Positions 1 through 4,686 of a stretch of DNA of 5,586 bases are shown here, in pieces (position 1 is the stretch's first letter; the number at the start of each line of letters is the position of its first letter). Under the pieces are notes generated by a model. The model was not told the origin of the DNA. It worked only from the letters and a program-made list of their open reading frames with translations, and did not search any database. The stretch is from an uncultured Oscillospiraceae bacterium. Its GTDB lineage: Bacteria; Bacillota; Clostridia; Oscillospirales; Oscillospiraceae. Location: NCBI GenBank assembly GCA_947624465.1, contig CANQKJ010000146.1, positions 1 to 5,586 on the forward strand. The letters are read 5' to 3'. The position numbers and the translations under genes are program-made.

Positions 1-2
1 CA

Positions 3-485
3 ATAACCAGTGATACACAAAAAGCGAAAAATCTCGAAGGGATAACAAATTTCAAAGGGCAGCGCTACAATATTGACTTTTTGGGTGACGTAGACGGAAC
101 TTATTCCGAAGAAGTTGTTATCAACTCTGAACTGGAGAACGCTGCGCTAAAGCGCCACTTATTCTATGACCCCACTAGCGAGAGTACTTTTTGGGCGTTT
201 GAGTACAATTATCAGTCTTCAATTGCTTCAACTATACACAGCAAATTGAGATGTTTATGTAAAATACCTGGTGCAGAAAAACCAAGAGATCAAAGAACAC
301 CTGATGAGCAAACTGCGCTTGAATTACTAGAGCATAAGCGTTGGAATGCATTTATGCGTGCAGAAGGATACAGATATGGAGGAACAATCGAAAAGACGGG
401 TAGAAATGATATGGCAAAACTACACAATCTATTAGTTCCTTTTGATTTGCTTCCAGAGAGCGAAAAGAAGAAAGACGACATTTAA
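3..485 (+). CDS. RyR-domain protein, C-terminal part (5' end outside window)
   Basis: The frame is open from the left edge to a TAA at 483-485, so the start lies outside; the in-frame TTG at 81 has no ribosome binding site and is not taken as the start. The last ~60 residues match the bacterial form of the ryanodine-receptor repeat domain (RyR, Pfam PF02026): LLEHKRW (about 324-344), then GYRYGG, then KLHNLLVPFDLLPE near the C-terminus. The preceding segment FEYNYQSSIAS is of the kind that precedes RyR domains in longer bacterial proteins with N-terminal nucleotide-binding domains; that part is not visible here. Bacterial RyR domains are poorly characterised. A role in nucleotide-linked signalling or conflict systems is inferred from family context, not seen. 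The DNA is AT-richer than everything right of about 640, so this gene probably belongs to the recipient replicon rather than the element. Confident about the domain, not the function. Confidence 0.75.
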   Translation: MTSDTQKAKNLEGITNFKGQRYNIDFLGDVDGTYSEEVVINSELENAALKRHLFYDPTSESTFWAFEYNYQSSIASTIHSKLRCLCKIPGAEKPRDQRTPDEQTALELLEHKRWNAFMRAEGYRYGGTIEKTGRNDMAKLHNLLVPFDLLPESEKKKDDI

Positions 486-503
486 AATTAGAGAATTGTT
501 ATC

Positions 504-518
504 GTGATATTATATCAC
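504..518. promoter_or_regulatory. 15-bp palindrome between the RyR gene and the next gene
   Basis: GTGATAT-T-ATATCAC is a perfect 7+1+7 inverted repeat in the 64-base gap between the RyR gene stop (485) and the ATG at 550. The single central base and the lack of a T-run argue against a terminator. Its size and place, 32 bases before the next start, fit an operator, but no well-spaced -35/-10 pair could be assigned around it. Confidence 0.35.
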
Positions 519-549
519 CTTCTCACCAAATAATTGTCGGGAGAAACAA

Positions 550-640
550 ATGGAAGACAATATGAACTTTCTCAAATTTAGAACTAAAAGAAATACCGAT
601 CCACAATGGGCGCGGCTGATAAAGAATGTTTTATCATCCA
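550..640 (+). pseudogene. 5' remnant of a host gene cut off by the element end
   Basis: An ATG at 550 has a ribosome binding site (GGGAG at 539-543, 6 bases away) and follows the RyR gene by 64 bases on the same strand, so it starts like a real second gene of that operon. About 30 codons (MEDNMNFLKFRTKR..., ending ...IKNVLSS) keep the AT-rich composition of the left flank. From about 640 the reading frame runs on to 927, but only as the antisense of the recombinase gene, so the downstream residues are not native. The simplest reading is that a mobile element entered this gene and only its 5' end remains here, with the rest beyond the far end of the element. The protein family cannot be recognised from 30 residues. 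The exact junction is uncertain within roughly 620-690. Confidence 0.6.
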
Positions 641-2307
641 ACAGCAACAGCATGGTACTTCGGTATCATGCTGTTGTTGTTTTTACTGGATCTGCTAAAC
701 TCCGGGGAAAAATCAATTTCACCGATGAAATTATAGTGTATGTCAATTCGCTGAACACGGTGGCCAGTGGATTTGTCCGGGGCATGGACGACGATTTTCT
801 CCACAAACTCCCGCAGGAGCGCCGGCGTCAATTCCGTGGGTTCTGTGTACTTCCTGACGATCTTGAGAAAACTTTGAAGATTCACCGCCTGTTCCTCGGC
901 GCTCTCAACGGTGGGCCGAAGTTCTGAAACAGTCTGCTTTAATTCGGCCTGCTCCCGTTCATAGTCCCCGGACATTTTCGCAAAGCGTTCCTCGCTCAGC
1001 TTTCCCAGCACATGGTCCTCATATAGCCTTCGGATGATGGCGTCCAGTTCATTGATCCGGTGTTCGGCTTTCTCCAATTTGCGTTTAGCCTGCTCCCGTT
1101 CCACACTCTGCGCCGCCAGCTTGTTTGTCATCACCAGACGCACAAATTCGTCCTCGTCCTCCTGGGCGTAGGCCACCACCCTTTGCAGGTTTTGGAGTAC
1201 CAGCTGTTCCAGCACCACAGCCCGGATATAGTGTGCGCTGCATTGTTTTCTTGTGCGGTAGTTGGAACAGGTATAACACTCCTGCTCATGGGTCCAGGAG
1301 GTAGTCCGGCAATGGTACAACCGTGCGCCGCAGTCGGCGCAGTAAGCCAGCCCGGAGAACATCCCCATCTCTCCCATCTTAGTGGGGCGGCGGCGCTGTT
1401 CCCTGGCTTTCTGTACTATTTCCCATGTGTCCTTATCAATGATCGCTTCGTGGGTGTTTTCAAAGATCGCCCATTTGTCCGGCGGATTCACAATCACCCG
1501 CTTGCTTTTATAGGACAGCTTCGTGGTTTTGAAATTGGTGGTCTGCCCCAGGTAATCCACCTGGGCGAGAATATTAGAAACGCTGCTTTCATTCCACCCG
1601 CAGGGATCGTCCGGGTGGTAATTCCGTGTCCTGCCTGTTCGCCGGAACTCTATCGTTCCCGCTGTGGGTATGCCTCGTTCTTTCAGCATACGGGCGATTT
1701 TACCGGGGCCGTTCCCTTCAACACATAGTTGGAAAATCAGCTTTACCACGGGGGCCGTTTCCTCGTCGATGATCAGATGGCCGTCCGCGCCCTTTATATA
1801 GCCATATGGGGCGTTTGTAGCGAGACGCTGGCCGGACATCCCTTTATTGCGGAATACCGCCCGAATTTTCTTGCTGGTATCCTTGGCATACCACTCGTTG
1901 ATAATGTTCCGAAAAGGAGTGAAGTCGCTGCCCATCTGATCGTCGCTGTCCACCCCGTCATTGACGGCGATGAAGCGTACCCCCATCTCCGGGAAACGCA
2001 CCTCGGTATAGAGGCCCACCTCCAGATAGTTCCGCCCGAACCGGGACATATCCTTGACGATCACCATGCTTACAAGTCCACTCTCAATGTCCGCCAGCAT
2101 TTCCTGAAAACCGGGGCGGCGGAAATTGGTGCCGGAGAAACCGTCGTCTTTATAGATTTTGTAATCGGTTATTCCTCGGTCTTTGCAATACTTGGCGAGA
2201 ATATCGATCTGATGGGCGATGCTGTTGCTGTCCCCCTCATTTTCATCGTCGCGGGAGAGGCGGACGTAGAGCGCCGCCCATTTTTCATTTGTCAACTGCC
2301 TGTTCAT
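634..2307 (-). CDS. Large serine recombinase, TnpX/TndX type
   Basis: At 557 residues this has the full large-serine-recombinase layout. The N-terminal resolvase domain (about 10-155) has YVRLSRDD with catalytic Ser18 and Arg16, and KDMSRFGRN with Arg89 and Arg92. A recombinase domain follows (about 165-300, NAPYGYIKG). A zinc ribbon has candidate ligands Cys323, Cys326, Cys347 and Cys356. A charged coiled coil spans about 400-475, and a C-terminal segment (LREFVEKIVVHAP, IHYNFIGEID) is typical of clostridial transposon recombinases. The family excises and inserts elements through a circular intermediate by a covalent Ser-DNA mechanism, for Tn4451/Tn5397-like enzymes at a GA dinucleotide. The start is secure: AGGAGGCT (2311-2318) lies 3 bases before the ATG, under a strong promoter. 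The last ~14 residues are coded by the UUCG hairpin and look like an add-on from the element terminus. All key residues are present, so the enzyme is likely active. The symbol is withheld because several related recombinases share this form. Confidence 0.93.
   Translation of the reverse strand: MNRQLTNEKWAALYVRLSRDDENEGDSNSIAHQIDILAKYCKDRGITDYKIYKDDGFSGTNFRRPGFQEMLADIESGLVSMVIVKDMSRFGRNYLEVGLYTEVRFPEMGVRFIAVNDGVDSDDQMGSDFTPFRNIINEWYAKDTSKKIRAVFRNKGMSGQRLATNAPYGYIKGADGHLIIDEETAPVVKLIFQLCVEGNGPGKIARMLKERGIPTAGTIEFRRTGRTRNYHPDDPCGWNESSVSNILAQVDYLGQTTNFKTTKLSYKSKRVIVNPPDKWAIFENTHEAIIDKDTWEIVQKAREQRRRPTKMGEMGMFSGLAYCADCGARLYHCRTTSWTHEQECYTCSNYRTRKQCSAHYIRAVVLEQLVLQNLQRVVAYAQEDEDEFVRLVMTNKLAAQSVEREQAKRKLEKAEHRINELDAIIRRLYEDHVLGKLSEERFAKMSGDYEREQAELKQTVSELRPTVESAEEQAVNLQSFLKIVRKYTEPTELTPALLREFVEKIVVHAPDKSTGHRVQRIDIHYNFIGEIDFSPEFSRSSKNNNSMIPKYHAVAVG
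640..684 (+). terminator. Long UUCG hairpin with T-run at the element end
   Basis: Arms 640-658 and 663-681 pair over 19 positions (17 Watson-Crick, 2 G-T) and are closed by C-TTCG-G, the very stable UUCG tetraloop. On the + strand the 3' arm runs into TTTTT (680-684), which is the form of an intrinsic terminator. It would stop transcripts arriving from the interrupted host gene before they run antisense into the recombinase. The hairpin also encodes the last ~14 recombinase residues on the other strand. It may equally be part of the attachment-site region. Confidence 0.65.
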
Positions 2308-2355
2308 TTCAGCCTCCTATCCGGCAGTTACCGTCTCTTGCCTTGTGACACTTAA

Positions 2356-2384
2356 ATTATATCAATATCCGCATATAGCGTCAA
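2356..2384 (-). promoter_or_regulatory. Strong sigma-A promoter of the recombinase
   Basis: On the - strand, TTGACG (2384-2379) and a perfect TATAAT (2361-2356) are separated by exactly 17 bases. Transcription would begin near 2348, giving a leader of about 40 bases before the recombinase ATG. It lies just after the TnpW stop codon, so the recombinase can be transcribed independently of tnpW. No clear operator is visible over it. Confidence 0.8.
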
Positions 2385-2397
2385 ATTTCTGCACAAA

Positions 2398-2559
2398 TCA
2401 GGCATGGTTTCTTTTTGTTTCTTTGTCAAGCAAACCTCTGATTTTTTCGGAGACGGTAACGCCCTGGGCGGCGAAAAACCCAGAAACATAATAAACTGTG
2501 TTGCCAACCTTGTTCTCTGTCTTTAGCGTTGGCTGCTTCTCACTATGAGTGCCAGCCAT
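2398..2559 (-). CDS. tnpW: TnpW family transposon-encoded small protein
   Basis: This is a 53-residue protein. The segment KVGNTVYYVSGFF, followed by VSEKIRGLLDKE, is the signature of the TnpW family (transposon-encoded protein TnpW), known from Tn4451-like elements and common beside large serine recombinases in Clostridia. Its biochemical role is not established; a small accessory role in transposition is usually assumed. The start chosen is the ATG at 2559 (MAGTHSEK...) because AGGGGG lies 7 bases upstream. An in-frame ATG at 2604 would add 15 residues but has no ribosome binding site and would translate through the perfect palindrome at 2582-2604. The gene lies 90 bases before the recombinase on the same strand. 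No membrane segment or signal peptide is seen. Confidence 0.85.
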   Translation of the reverse strand: MAGTHSEKQPTLKTENKVGNTVYYVSGFFAAQGVTVSEKIRGLLDKETKRNHA

Positions 2560-2581
2560 ATGTATTCCCCCTATATGATAA

Positions 2582-2604
2582 TTGCGTCTCACGGTGAGAC
2601 GCAA
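2582..2604. repeat. Perfect 11+1+11 palindrome (copy P1) upstream of tnpW
   Basis: The left arm TTGCGTCTCAC and its exact reverse complement flank one central G. The core TCTCAC-S-GTGAGA recurs at 3067-3079 and 3103-3115, and in decayed form at 3794-3806. Read on the - strand, the palindrome starts with TTGCGT, and 17 bases after that hexamer comes TTATCAT. It could therefore overlap a weak promoter for tnpW and act as its operator. Confidence 0.75.
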
Positions 2605-2640
2605 AAAACGACAAAATCCGCGCCGTCAAGCGGAGCGGAT
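2603..2640 (-). terminator. Intrinsic terminator downstream of the right-hand genes
   Basis: On the - strand ATCCGC-T-CCG (2640-2631) pairs with CGG-C-GCGGAT (2625-2616) around a 5-base loop: nine pairs with one internal mismatch. It is followed by TTTTGTCGTTTTTT (2616-2603). This is a good rho-independent terminator for transcription coming from the right. It isolates tnpW and the recombinase from the upstream operon. Confidence 0.7.
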
Positions 2641-2698
2641 CAACAGATTCACATATTGCAGAAAAAGAGCATATCCAGACGGCGGCAGGCCGACCACC

Positions 2699-2951
2699 TC
2701 ATAGGATCAATGTGCCTCCCTCCATTCTCATGGCGGGGCGTTCCACGCTGTGACGCATGGCCAACGCAAGTATCATCATCCCCGTATATGCTTCCTGGCC
2801 CGCAGCTTGCCACGGCTGCTTTGCGGCGCTGGTGGTGTTCGCTCCGTCCTCCCGTTGACTGACCTCCCTTCATGGGGGACTTTCCCGGCGCACCCGCCGC
2901 CCGGCTCCACACATACGGAATGTATCTGGCTGCCCTGTTCAGTTGTAGCAT
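2699..2951 (-). pseudogene. Small element gene split by one extra base
   Basis: From the ATG at 2951 the - strand reads MLQLNRAARYIPYVWSRAAG and on to MKGGQST; this frame then becomes low-complexity and basic. Removing one base from the CCC run at 2851-2853 joins it to another open frame that reads AAKQPWQAAGQEAYTGMMIL and then RHSVERPAMRMEGGTLIL, ending at TGA 2699-2701. The repaired product is 83 residues, with a protein-like C-terminal half: a short hydrophobic stretch (MMILALAM) and a polar tail. I do not recognise the family. The second frame alone has no standard start until the ATG at 2779, which would give only 26 residues. The start at 2951 is itself weakly supported: AAGGAG lies 22 bases upstream. 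A real frameshift, a sequencing error and programmed frameshifting cannot be told apart here. The gene is followed by the terminator at 2603-2640. Confidence 0.45.
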
Positions 2952-3063
2952 GAGGGGCTTATTGATCCCTCTACTCCTTAACTGTCACGGAATATTAAAA
3001 CGACCCGCTTTTCGTGGAGATTTTACAAAGGTTCCCAAAACAAAACTTTTTTCGCCAGAAAAC

Positions 3064-3082
3064 GAGTCTCACGGTGAGGCGC
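3064..3082. repeat. Palindrome copy P2, imperfect
   Basis: GAGTCTCAC-G-GTGAGGCGC is a 9+1+9 inverted repeat with mismatches in the outer arms. It shares the TCTCAC-S-GTGAG core with the copies at 2582-2604 and 3098-3116, but lies in the opposite orientation judged by its flank (GCGCATTT here, AAATTGCG at 3095-3102). Together with P3 it forms a larger inverted repeat. Confidence 0.65.
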
Positions 3083-3115
3083 ATTTCCTGTCGAAAATTG
3101 CGTCTCACCGTGAGA
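3067..3115 (-). terminator. Large hairpin after the HTH_16 gene (P2 + P3)
   Basis: Arms 3067-3086 and 3095-3115 pair over about 20 bases with one bulge and one mismatch, around the loop CCTGTCGA. On the - strand the hairpin starts right after the HTH_16 stop codon (3117-3119) and is followed by CTCGTTTTC, so it can act as a terminator of the sigma/HTH operon. The T-run is short. Since each arm is itself palindromic, a protein-binding role is equally possible. Confidence 0.5.
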
Positions 3116-3122
3116 TTTATTT
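3098..3122. repeat. Palindrome copy P3, part of a 25-base direct repeat
   Basis: The stretch contains GCGTCTCAC-C-GTGAGA followed by TTTATTT and matches 3789-3813 at 21 of 25 positions in the same orientation. It overlaps the stop codon of the HTH_16 gene (3117-3119). Confidence 0.6.
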
Positions 3123-3374
3123 CTGTGGGTGGATTGAATTGTTCGGCGGCCTTTCCGCGTCGAAGCGGGAGACGATGGCATACATCAGGGTTGCTTCGAT
3201 ACGTTCCCGAATGTCCTCGTCAACATAAGTGATCGGCTCACCGCCCTGGCCGTGTCCGCTCCGCCTTGAAAAATAGGCGATATAACCTTGATAATGCCAG
3301 AAGATGGCTTGCATGGCCTCCGCGTCGCCATTCTTGGCCGCTATAATGATCTTATATGGAACTTTATCTCTCAT
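3117..3374 (-). CDS. HTH_16-type small protein of conjugative elements
   Basis: An 85-residue protein. PYKIIIAAKNGDAEAMQAI (6-24), an aromatic stretch YQGYIAYFSRR (28-38) and DEDIRERIEATLMYAIVSRF (52-71) follow the pattern of the HTH_16 family (Pfam PF12645), which accompanies a small sigma-70-like gene in Tn916- and Tn1549-like elements. There it is taken to be a DNA-binding regulatory protein of element transfer; its target is not known here. The ATG at 3372-3374 overlaps the 3' end of the sigma gene by 11 bases, and AGAGGG lies 8 bases upstream, inside that gene, so the two are translationally coupled. The stop codon lies in the 25-base repeat, followed directly by the large hairpin. Family call fairly sure; exact regulatory role inferred. 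Confidence 0.75.
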   Translation of the reverse strand: MRDKVPYKIIIAAKNGDAEAMQAIFWHYQGYIAYFSRRSGHGQGGEPITYVDEDIRERIEATLMYAIVSRFDAERPPNNSIHPQK

Positions 3375-3780
3375 ACCCCATGCCCTCTAAAATCTCTCTC
3401 AGGCGTTCCAGGGCTTGTCTATGGCGGCGGTTGACGGCGCTGGCACTCAAGCCCAGTATTTTACCGATTTGCGGTTCGCTGTACTCAAAGAAATAATAGA
3501 GCAGAATGATGTCCCGCTTTTGAGGCGGCAGCCACAGGATGGCCTGGGCCAGCATGGGGTCGTGGATCTGAACAGGCCGGCCGTGGACGTGCAGCGTGCG
3601 GCCGGGACGGTATTCCTCTTTGCGGGGATAAGATTCTCCGGCTATGTTGAGCCCTTCCAGCGGGATCTCCCATGCCTCACGTCTTGCCAATTCCCGGTGT
3701 ATCTGCCTGCTCTTGTTGCGGATGACCGCTTTACAAAATGCGTCAAAGGTCTGCTCAATGCAGCGGGAGAAGTTACCCAT
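3364..3780 (-). CDS. Small sigma-70-family factor (Tn916 ORF7-like)
   Basis: A 138-residue protein. The C-terminal half is sigma region 4: LPPQKRDIILLYYFFEYSE (84-102), then the helix-turn-helix PQIGKILGLSASAVNRRHRQ (103-122) that would contact a -35 element. The N-terminal part (FDAFCKAVIRNKSRQIHREL, 12-31) resembles the reduced region 2 of sigma-like regulators of conjugative transposons. Such proteins typically drive or modulate element excision and transfer genes. The ATG at 3780 has only a weak, close ribosome binding site (AGAGAG), and lies 27 bases after the sirtuin stop. This gap holds the decayed palindrome P4, and no promoter is evident in it, so the gene may be transcribed by read-through from the macrodomain/sirtuin genes. 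It overlaps the HTH_16 gene by 11 bases. Confidence 0.8.
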   Translation of the reverse strand: MGNFSRCIEQTFDAFCKAVIRNKSRQIHRELARREAWEIPLEGLNIAGESYPRKEEYRPGRTLHVHGRPVQIHDPMLAQAILWLPPQKRDIILLYYFFEYSEPQIGKILGLSASAVNRRHRQALERLREILEGMGYER

Positions 3781-3788
3781 CTCTCTAT

Positions 3789-3813
3789 TTGTGTCTCACA
3801 GGGAAATTTATTT
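3789..3813. repeat. Decayed palindrome copy P4, direct repeat of 3098-3122
   Basis: GTGTCTCAC is kept, but the second palindrome arm has decayed to AGGGAAA; the flank TTTATTT is kept. It matches 3098-3122 at 21 of 25 positions and, like that copy, spans a stop codon (the sirtuin TAA, 3808-3810). It lies between the sirtuin and sigma-factor genes. Confidence 0.55.
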
Positions 3814-4686
3814 TTCGGCAAATAATTCGGTAAGCACGCTCTTTATATCCGCGTCTATGCAGATCGACTGCTTTTCAATCTCTATGGGACAGATGGCCTC
3901 GCCGTAATTGATACAAGCATAGGCCGCCGCTTTATTCTGTGCGGTCATGCGCCAGAATGGGTACTTGATAATGACCGGCGTGTTGTAGCCGACACCCAGC
4001 TCCAGGAACAAGATCCGTCCGTTTCTCCGCGTCCGCAGGAAGTTTTCGTACCGCTCCGCCGCCCGGTGCCAGCCTTCGTCCTCCACAAATTTGTCGTCAG
4101 CGCGCAAATTCATGGTCAGGGGCCTGCCGCAATGGGGGCAGACGGGCAGAAGTTCCGAGGGGATACGCATATCTGTTTGCCGCTCCATCATCCGTCGGAT
4201 CGTGTCATCATTGTCAAAGGTCTCCTGACAGCAGGGCCCGGAGCATTGAAACAGGCCGTAGTCTCCCTGGGTGTAGAAAAGGCGCTTTTTGTCAAAGCCC
4301 GCTTTTTGAAAACAGTGATCCACGTTCGTGGTGATCACAAAATAGTCCTTGTCCTTAACTAACGACAGCAGATTGTCGTAGACCGGCTTCGGAGCGTCTG
4401 CATAACGGTTGATGAAAATATATCGGCTCCAATACGCCCAAAATTCCTCCGGCGTGGGGAACGGATAAAAGCCGCCGGAATACATATCGGAAAAGCCGTA
4501 TTTCCCGGCAAAGTCGGAGAAGTACCGATCAAACCGCTCCCCGGCATAGGTAAAACCCGCCGCAGTAGACAGACCCGCTCCCGCGCCCACCACAACGGCG
4601 TCCGCTTTGTCCAGTGCATCCCTGAGCCGCTGGATATTATCCGAGTAGTTCCCTGTAGATTTCGTAATCGACATTCTTGAAAACAT
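3808..4686 (-). CDS. Macrodomain-linked sirtuin, class M (SirTM-like protein ADP-ribosyltransferase)
   Basis: A 292-residue Sir2-fold protein. It has GAGAGLSTAAGF (34-45) for NAD+ binding, TTNVDHCF (119-126), a zinc module with CSGPCC (148-153) and CPHC (183-186), and the NAD-contacting MNLR (192-195) and LELGVGYNTP (228-237). In classical sirtuins an invariant catalytic His precedes the zinc module; here the matching motif reads YTQGDYG, with Gln140 in its place. That replacement, with Asn121, is characteristic of SirTM enzymes, which mono-ADP-ribosylate proteins instead of deacetylating them. The adjacent macrodomain gene supports this. The ATG at 4686 is chosen because AGAGGTGATC (4691-4700) precedes it; an alternative ATG at 4674 has no ribosome binding site. 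The first ~17 codons overlap the macrodomain gene. Known SirTMs modify a lipoylated GcvH-L; that partner is not visible here. Family call strong; activity inferred. Confidence 0.88.
   Translation of the reverse strand: MFSRMSITKSTGNYSDNIQRLRDALDKADAVVVGAGAGLSTAAGFTYAGERFDRYFSDFAGKYGFSDMYSGGFYPFPTPEEFWAYWSRYIFINRYADAPKPVYDNLLSLVKDKDYFVITTNVDHCFQKAGFDKKRLFYTQGDYGLFQCSGPCCQETFDNDDTIRRMMERQTDMRIPSELLPVCPHCGRPLTMNLRADDKFVEDEGWHRAAERYENFLRTRRNGRILFLELGVGYNTPVIIKYPFWRMTAQNKAAAYACINYGEAICPIEIEKQSICIDADIKSVLTELFAEK

Larger units (their letters stand above)
2605..3116. other. 512-base stretch without an intact gene
   Basis: Between the end of the HTH_16 gene and the tnpW region no complete gene stands up on either strand. 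It holds, from right to left, the double palindrome hairpin (3067-3115), an AT-rich leader (2980-3060) with no convincing promoter, the frameshifted small gene (2699-2951) and the terminator (2603-2640). Open frames on the + strand here (2545-2862, 2872-3228) lack ribosome binding sites and have no recognisable content. Confidence 0.6.

Noticed and set aside
81..83. TTG at 81 as start of the RyR gene
   Set aside because: The frame is open to the window edge and no ribosome binding site precedes the TTG, so the gene is taken as truncated by the window.
634..927. Continuation of the + strand frame that starts at 550
   Set aside because: Beyond about 640 it is the antisense of the recombinase C-terminal domain, which has clear family motifs. 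Only the first ~30 codons are kept, as a gene remnant.
1060..2355. Two long + strand frames (222 and 208 codons)
   Set aside because: They lie opposite the intact recombinase gene, have no ribosome binding sites and show no family motifs; they are shadows of GC-rich coding DNA.
2560..2604. ATG at 2604 as the TnpW start
   Set aside because: No ribosome binding site, and it would translate the perfect palindrome. The ATG at 2559 has AGGGGG 7 bases upstream and gives the usual TnpW length.
2605..3060. Group II intron or structured regulatory RNA in the gene-poor stretch
   Set aside because: A GTGCGCC-like string occurs, but no reverse transcriptase, domain V-like hairpin or recognisable riboswitch core was found; the stretch is better explained by a broken small gene.
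2545..3228. + strand frames 2545-2862, 2872-3228 and 3014-3232
   Set aside because: No ribosome binding site, no protein-like composition, and they cross hairpins, palindromes and the 3' part of the HTH_16 gene.
2582..3813. CRISPR array made of the TCTCAC-S-GTGAGA repeats
   Set aside because: Only four copies with irregular spacing (about 20 to 700 bases), mixed orientation and no uniform spacers; they sit between protein genes.
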